DNA of 64,000 bases from Stropharia rugosoannulata. Its lineage: Eukaryota; Basidiomycota; Agaricomycetes; Agaricales; Strophariaceae. A program made the position numbers and the translations under genes. Positions within the stretch are counted from its first letter, which is position 1, and each line of letters opens with the position of its first letter. This document shows, piece after piece, positions 57,201 through 64,000 of the stretch. The notes below the pieces were generated by a model. It was not told the origin of the DNA, did no database searches, and saw only the letters and a program-made list of their open reading frames with translations. The stretch lies in NCBI GenBank assembly GCA_028532985.1, contig JANCIK010000011.1, positions 2,666,001 to 2,730,000 of the forward strand. Direction: 5' to 3'.

Positions 57201-58172
57201 CAATGCAGCGCACGCCACACACGCCTGCGGTCCGCACGGTTTGCATCTCATCGGCGCTGTAAAGTTACAGTAAGTTTATCCACGCCGTCCAATTCCATCC
57301 TGTCCCGTCAGCCCCGTCCCGTCCCTTCCCCTCTGACCTATGGCACGCCCGCTCGTTGATTGATGCAGATGATCTACAAGTTCACCAGGCTCGAGCTGCA
57401 CACTGTGATTAGCACCCAATAACAGCAAGGGCGGGGCATCAGATCCATTTGGGGGATGTGTTTATTATTATTGCGTGTTGGCAACCACTTTGGGGTACAT
57501 GATTACGAGTGAGCGACATGCCAATGTTCTTTTGACTACGCTTTTGATGAGGAAACTACAAAAACAGAACAAGTGTTTGTTGGACTACGTAGATTGTGAA
57601 CGTGAACCGAGTTGGACTGCGCGGGCACATCTGCATAATAAAAAGGGAACAGTTATTGCGGTCTGCATGTCTGCAATATCCTCCTGAGATACATACATCA
57701 ATGTGGAAACCGGGCGCTCCAAAACCCTAGCAGTAGCCATTGTAAAGAACCTGGTGGTACTTTAATCGACCAGTCTGCACCTACTACACCCGCCTAGTGA
57801 GGTGAGATCAGGGTGTGAGAAACGAAAGGTACTTTACAAAAGCGCGAATAAGTATTTAGGAGCATGGGATACAGTGCTGTTGTAATGTCAGTAAGACAGC
57901 AGGCTTTTATCCGCATGGTTGATATTCACCGGCAGTGACCTGAGCTCAGTTGTCGGAGTGGCTCACATTTACCCACACCTATCACACTGACTTTATCACG
58001 GAAGGCTAACACTGATGGTAACTTCTCGGACTGATGTAACTCACCTGAGACGCTCTCGCCAAATGATTGACATGGTTGAACTGAGTATGTAAGCAATTAT
58101 GCAAATTTAAATACCCGACGTATTGGAATATTCAGATGCACAACCAACAAATTACCCTCGGTACCAGAGATA
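54230..58172. other. Long gene-poor region, C/T-rich in the middle
   Basis: About 3.9 kb without a supported gene. 54950-56420 is strongly pyrimidine-rich with (CTCC)n and (CTCG)n simple tracts at 56040-56110; frames up to 142 codons here are compositional. The style resembles the dispersed repeats at 41 and 46 kb, but no clear shared block was confirmed. Confidence 0.4.
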
Positions 58173-59458
58173 ATGTCCTCTTCAGATAGCCCTTCTATCA
58201 CAATTGACGTGGCCGTGCAAAAGTCTGTACTGAGTGATCAGTTAAACTCAACACTTCTGTTCTGTTTTCTAATGGGTAAGTGACTCGTGATTGCAGTGTA
58301 TCATCCCACTAAACATCTCAACTGCTATAGGAATTTACACAACCATATCCATCACCACAATCTACTTATATGGTGTGTATTTCGTTTTTTGTACATCCTG
58401 CGCCCTCTTCAACAGTTGCAAAGCACACAGGAAGCAAAGTAGAAGCATTATTGTTACTTGCGCCCTTTTAATCCTCACCACAACCAGTATTGCAAATGCT
58501 GCGTTGCAGTGGAAGCAGTTGAACATCTGTTTCGTTGACAATGGACAATCAATGCTATCTGCCTTCGCATGCAGCCTAACACAGCCGCAGACAGCATTAA
58601 CAGTTCCGATTATCATCATACCTGATTTACAATCGATTATCTCCGATAGTCTGCTGGTAATTTCTTTTTCCAGTAAATTGGCTCAGTTAATTAACTAGTT
58701 TTCTTTACGCAAGGTCTGGAGATGTTACCATTTGTCTGATAAATCACTCCGTGCCATAAAGTTTCCTGTCCTATTCCTTTCCCTTGAAATTGGTATGCGC
58801 CCCTTCGTATATGTGCAGAATTCGACTTTCCTGACGTGCAAATTTTACAGTTATAGGGGTTGTTATAATGACTGTGGACGGGATACTTATATTGCGGAAC
58901 CCAACGGAAACATTTTCGGAAATCGCGCAGATCATCAATATTGTCTTTTATTCAATGACGGCCTTTACTACTATCTCATCTACGGTTTTCATCTGCCAAC
59001 GCATAGCGAGGTCGATAAACCAGACACAGGATACCCAGCGATACTTTAAGATCATGACATTTGCGATTGAATCCTCGGTGATATACTCCGTGGCTTCCGT
59101 TTTGAACATCATAGACGAAATAATAAGCATTTCGAGTAGCAATCTTTTGCTGGGTATTGCATTTGACTCGTATGTCAGTGCAACTACGCTCATTATGACT
59201 GTATGGCTTTTTAAATCGGGCTTGGAAAAGCGACATGCACGCTGACATGTTTTCATGCAACAGGTACTAGCGCCGATACTTATGATCGCCCAAATCAGCC
59301 TGTCAAGTTCCAATCCAGGATCAACAATTGTAGAGAACACACCACCCATTTCAACCCTTCAGTTTAATCATGAGGAAATGGAATCCCCGAGTACTGCTAC
59401 TCACAACAGCATCACTTCTGCACGCGGTATAAATGGTATGGGGAAGGAGCAGGCATAG
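58173..59458 (+). CDS. Seven-helix membrane protein, 6 exons (family copy D)
   Basis: ATG 58173 (MSSSDSPSITIDVAVQKSVL); the first exon ends FCFLMG before GTAAGT. It continues with IYTTISITTIYLY, a HRKQSRSIIVTCALLILTTT helix, QWKQLNICFVDNGQSMLSAF, PIIIIPDLQSIISDSLLV, SLRAIKFPVLFLSLEI, VIGVVIMTVDGILILRNPTE, IMTFAIESSVIYSVASVL and the tail ending GMGKEQA at 59458. Same intron layout as 52926-54229 and 37799-39062; closest to the 37799 copy in several blocks (SSVIYSVASVLN, FDSYVSA). No disabling change was seen, so probably functional. Ligand and role unknown. Confidence 0.75.
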
Positions 59459-62438
59459 CAGGGGCAGTACTAGTACCACAGTAAAAGAATTTAATGGTTA
59501 CTCTTCTGTATGTCCCCCTTTCAAAACACTGAAACATATAATTATGATCTTCTTGTATTCAGTAGAGCCAGATGCAATTGGTGATATGTGATGACCGCAG
59601 CGCGAGGAAGCTGGCAATATCACAGGTCCAGTGAAGGAATTGTCGCGCTCAGAAACTGCCCCGTTTATGTACATCGCACACCCACGATCCTCGCGTTGCG
59701 CTACTGTCCTGGTCATGCCTACAATCTAGCTTTTCTCTTGCATAGATTTACAAGGTACTTAGTGAGAGCGCCATGAAGGTACGCACCGTGCGCCGCCGGA
59801 GCGTGCGTTGCCAAACCAGCGTGGAACGCATGAGCATTGACAGCAGCGGGGCCGTGCGTGCGCCTGCGACACACAAGCCACGTAGTGTAACATGGAACCA
59901 TCACTTAAGAATGAATTAGACCAAACTGCAAAGCAACTGGTCTCCAACTGGTCCCCTGCGTTTGCCGCCGGTCGGCACTGACCATTTGAACAACCACTGC
60001 GTTCTGATCCTGTCCCATTGATCCCTATCGATCTCATGTGCTGTGTTACTTGAGGATACGGCCCCGTATGACGGCGCGCGGCGCCATGCATGTCATATTC
60101 TCATGCCGGGCGACCTTGCAGGGCAATGCAGGGGAGCGTCGGACGGCAACTGACTGTGATAGCAAGTTCCGTGATCCGCTGCCTCATCACCTCGCCACGG
60201 TGTCATATCACCCAATCCCACCTTGATCTCACCTTCCTCTGCGCATTCCACTCGCTCGATGCAAAGAAATGCTATTACTCCCATTCAACGCTAAATCTTC
60301 TAACATGCTTCTCGACCGCATAAACCCCGTCAAGAAAGACTTGCTGGAGTAAGACACGAAACAGATTGGGGAGACTGGGGACGGGACCAGTGGGAAGCAG
60401 TAAGTTATAACATTCTTGAGAATGTGGAGAATCTAATAACCTTCCACATTCCCTTTTTCTGTGATCTCCCACTACGTTGTTCTGTGTTTGAACCAGATTA
60501 ACATCTGGTTTCGTAGTCTCTCTGCCCGACGTTTGCATGGACAATGTTCCCTGCCTGGTCAAGGAAACATCCCCCTTTCTGGGATTGCCGAATTGGGCAG
60601 TTGTATATATTGCCCGCATTGTACCTGCTCTTCCTGGCCGATTCTGCTGTACGCCACGTCGTTCTCTCTGCAGACCCGTTGCTTCGAATCCCTGTCTCGT
60701 CGCCCCACCTGTCTTGCATCATCGTCGACACGCGTTCAACCGGCCTTCTTTCCCCAGCCGTTGAGTCGGAGTACTTTTCCATATTATACACGGCGGAGGG
60801 TGATTTCACCTCTCAAAGTCATCGCATAGCTCCCTCCGGGTCGCTCATCACCAACGGCGTACGGGCAATTCGGATGCATTTATACGTGCTGAAGTTAACG
60901 CATACGTCCCCTTGCGTCACCTGGGCAATGAATATGCACTGTGACCACGAACACCTCGTCCGGTCCTGTAAGTGGCCGGATACCCCTCTCACCGTCCCTC
61001 ATTGTCTTCGAATTTCTCTGTCGAGCTACAATTCCGAATTGTGCACCGAATTTAAACATAAACAAATTCACATGAAACGTGGCTCTAGCTGCGCGACCCA
61101 TGACGCATTCAGCTCCCTGCACTCCGCTGCTCGCAGCCCTACGTCTTCCCTTTGCCCAGCATCTTCCCGTCGATCTATTCTAGTCCAGCGGCTTACCCAG
61201 TCCCCCGTCCACCCCGTCGCAGACTACTCCTTCCCACTCATGTACTCATTGCTCGTGTATCGCCAGCCAGAATATATTTACTGCTTCTGGACTCCACTCC
61301 GCAATCACTCCGGAATTCATCGCAGAGTTGCAGTGATTTCACAGCATGAACCAACACCATACCCCACCGCACCAATGTATCCTAACTCACACCTCTGACA
61401 CTCGCTCGTCTTTCCCTCGCTGGTGCGATGCTCATGCACCCCAACAACAACACATCCACCTACCTAAACTCCCGCCCTCGCTCCCTGTCCATCATCCCAG
61501 GACAATTTTTTCCGGCGTTCTGTCTGACTGATCACCGTTTGTGTCCTACTGGTCAGTGTCAAGCCGGGTCCCTGTTCTTGTCCCTAAGGATCCCCATCCC
61601 ACCGTCTCTGCCCGAGCGCCACACGAATCTGCTTCTGCGCCGGCTCGTTCACTCGACAGACTGTGACACGTCCTAACACACTTCCACCGCCCCTCGAAAG
61701 ATGGTACCATACACCACCCCCAACAGCATCGTCAGAATCGTCCTCGCATCTCACTGTGATGCTGCAAAGCAGACGCGCTCGCCCGCCTGCGTCCGTACCT
61801 CCGCACGCTCGCTGTAAATGAGGCTGATCGTCTACAATTCATACATTGTCTCATAATTCTAACCGCAGACCTACTTTTTGAATAGACCGTGGGTTCTGTT
61901 CAAATGCTGTACTGATTTCTTGAAAGCTCACGTAGAAACCGATACGAAACTTTAAGGATTTGTATCTTGTAGCGCTTTACCTGAAGTGAAGTGAGACCTG
62001 GCATGGCAATTAGCTCCTGGTCAAGCCGGGACAGTGGTAAAAAGGACGGTACGGGATGGTCTGAGAGCTGTATGGTGGGCGGTGAGATTACGGGGGGAAG
62101 TGGGACTGGCGAAGAAAGAACAGAGCCCTCGTCTTAGCCAGCTCTGTACTCTGTAAAAGGCAAGGCGCGTGATCCTATTCTCAATCCGTCTGCATACGGT
62201 TCCAAAATCGGAAGATCAATATTCTTGTTTCACAAAAATTGTACACAAAACACAGTTCGACGCGCAAACAGATTGTCTTTATTTTTCTTATTTTTCCATC
62301 TTTCAGCCACATTTGTCGAGCAAGGGATTACCGGAAGCTTGCAGGAGCAAGCTGAGGGACTTGCTGCGCTTATTGTACGTACATGCTGTAGTCGTGCGTC
62401 ATCAGGGAGCTGTTCATCTACTCAAACTAGTCCACTTA
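59459..62438. other. Gene-poor region with repeat-like C/T-rich DNA
   Basis: No supported gene in about 3 kb. The block at about 60369-60430 (GGGAAGCAGTAAG, then GAGAATGT) matches the left edge of the repeat at 40885, and the sequence to 61680 is C/T-rich like that repeat. A 284-codon frame at 60544-61398 has repeat-like composition and no domain. Confidence 0.4.
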
Positions 62439-63115
62439 CTAGGTCACAGCAATGCCAACGACGGTGTCATGATAGTTGGTATCTCCTCCGTCTTCGGCAT
62501 TGATCTAATTATGACAGTTAATTAGCATATCAATGTTAAGAGCATGCAAGAACTCACCATTGTGAAGCTTATGGCATTCGAGTTGCCGATCTTGAACGCT
62601 TTCTAGAAAAGATACAGACAATCAGAAATATCCAAAAATATGTTAATAGGCTGCTTACGAAAGTGTGCTTGGGGTCACTTTCAGAGAATTTGGACGAGCC
62701 GGGCTTCAAATGGGAGCAATAGACTGCAATGTTGCGGTCGTCGGTGTAGGGTCCAACGCTGAACACGTTTGGGTCGGGTTGGGCAGCAGACTGGGGTACA
62801 ACCTGGCTGATGTTGAAGCGTGATTTGTCGGTGACGGCATCCCATACGACCTGCGGGTCAAGGACAATATTGTCGGAGTTAAGAAGGTACGTGTTGAAGC
62901 GCTGGGCCCATGTTGCGGTCATTGTCTAGGGTGGATCAATGGTTCAAATATCAGCTACGGGCTGGGTTTGGAAAGGGAGCTGGTATACTGACACCGAACA
63001 GAATCCCAACAGTATTCTTGGGAAGAGGCACGACGACGACTTTAGCATTAGTTGGCCCATTGCACTTGGAGAGGTCGATAATCTTGACGGCAGATTCCAA
63101 AGAGAGAGGAGCCAT
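62439..63115 (-). CDS. Small uncharacterised protein with GGDTxYxDTVV motif, 4 exons
   Basis: Exons 63115-62993, 62925-62659, 62602-62558, 62504-62439 with introns of 67, 56 and 53 nt, all in phase, encode 166 aa. The N-terminus MAPLSLESAVKIIDLSKCNG has no signal peptide. A central beta-rich part holds WAQRFNTYLLNSDNIV and RNIAVYCSHLKPGSSKF. The C-terminus reads ISFTMINAEDGGDTNYHDTV then VGIAVT*. The Asp-rich ending resembles the Ca-binding-type motif of DUF4114-like domains (GGDxDYNDxVV), but one motif alone does not assign the family. Good splice signals support a real gene; its function is unknown. Confidence 0.72.
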
Positions 63116-64000
63116 TGTTGTGTAGTAGTAGTACTTGTCGAAGATGTAAAGGTACTGAGGACTCTGACAGTGGAGACGCAACCTGTATTTATAATCTTTC
63201 TGCCCTTATGTCTATGCCGTCGACATGATTCCAAGCACCATTTGTCTTGCCTCAGATAGCGGTCTTGAACACGAGGACGAATTGTATTGAGTCATTGGAA
63301 CAAAGCGATCATTCACTAATCAATTAATAATGTATGTCTTATAATTTTCTTGAGAAAAGAACTTCATTTAAGATAGCATTTGAACGCCGTCCCATCGTAT
63401 GACCTCTATCAAGAGTGTTCTATCAGCTACAATCATCTCTTTAAAGAACTCATCATGCATGGATGCATGCGTTACAATCTTCTCAAAAAAAGAACGTCAT
63501 TTTAGATAGACTTGATCTAAGCACCATCTCATTTCATGGTCTGTATCACAAGAAATACATTCAATCGTTGTCCCCTTAATCCTCTCTTTCATCACATGTT
63601 CCGTCTTTCGTCAATTCAAGTTCGTTTTGTTTATATGTTTTGCATTATCTTGCGCAAGATATATCCCAAACTCTCTCAAATGTGACCAAATACTTGTTGG
63701 AAGCTTTCAGGAAGTAATATTAGTATTAATATTAACACAATGATTCTGACTCTCAGTGCGAGACGAATATCAGGACAGAAGGCGCAGCATTTAGGTAAGA
63801 TTTTGGTTCTATTTATGTTATACGTACACACTGATTTATTTCCGGATTGTATCTGACCAGGACCTTTACATGTACGGCGTATGACAGAAATAAAACAGGT
63901 CACATAATGACAGGGTTCTGGTAGGCCCATGTGATTCACCCTAGCTTCAATATTTATTCCAGACATTGGCAATGAACTTCAGAGCCATGAACAAGACGGC
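63116..64000. other. Intergenic to window edge, with a short tandem duplication
   Basis: Two diverged copies of a segment (GAGAAAAGAACTTCATTTAA at about 63352 and TCAAAAAAAGAACGTCATTT at about 63484) lie about 130 bp apart, with a GCATGGATGCATGC palindromic tract between them. A 98-codon minus-strand frame at 63972-63676 is not supported. Confidence 0.35.

Noticed and set aside
60544..61398. 284-codon plus-strand frame
   Set aside because: Repeat-like C/T-rich composition, no domain, antisense frames equally open.

Overview
The window is fungal nuclear DNA, most likely from an Agaricomycete (Basidiomycota). The evidence is gene style: many short introns (47-70 nt) with GT..AG ends and CTAAC/CTGAC-like branch sites, two HET-domain genes, two coiled-coil plus F-box genes, a DUF3602 GRGGAGN-repeat gene, a fungal-type haem peroxidase, a DUF6533-like receptor and several seven-helix membrane protein paralogues. 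No bacterial operons, rRNA, tRNA or CRISPR were seen. All gene models were spliced by eye; exon limits are given where reading phase and splice signals agree.

Layout. 0-27.8 kb is gene-dense. In order: two tandem epoxide hydrolases (the first only as its 3' end), a HET gene, a conserved Ser/Pro-rich protein, an F-box gene, a FAD monooxygenase divergent from a flavin-binding split-barrel protein, the DUF3602 gene, a second F-box gene, a haem peroxidase with a long C-terminal domain, a seven-helix gene, a second HET gene, a headless remnant of the same peroxidase family flanked by direct repeats, and a single-pass membrane protein that resembles the N-terminal half of Kre6/Skn1 without its GH16 domain. 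27.8-34.8 kb is mostly leader sequence, coding-like segments that could not be assigned, and gene fragments.

34.9-59.5 kb is an accessory region built from two families that I cannot match to a described system. One is a modular soluble protein family: repeats of a segment with a conserved Trp that ends in an aromatic-Gly (YYIG-like) motif at a phase-0 intron, followed by a segment with a G-[FY]-x-Y-x-G...PP motif. At least four members lie head-to-head and tail-to-tail between 47.4 and 52.4 kb, and a broken copy lies at 35 kb. The other is a seven-helix membrane family (three apparently complete copies, one truncated) with a shared C-terminal GKEQA-like tail. A modular gene followed by a seven-helix gene occurs twice in the same order (34.9-36.9 kb broken, 51.2-54.2 kb intact), which points to segmental duplication and decay. 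Pyrimidine-rich dispersed repeats (33.4, 40.9-42.7, 45.8-47.1 kb, possibly 60.4 kb) separate these blocks.

59.5-64 kb is mostly empty apart from one four-exon gene for a small protein with a GGDTxYxDTVV motif. The working picture is a conserved arm next to a fast-evolving block of lineage-specific membrane and modular proteins. The two HET genes raise the possibility of a role in recognition of self, non-self or environment, but that is inference only.
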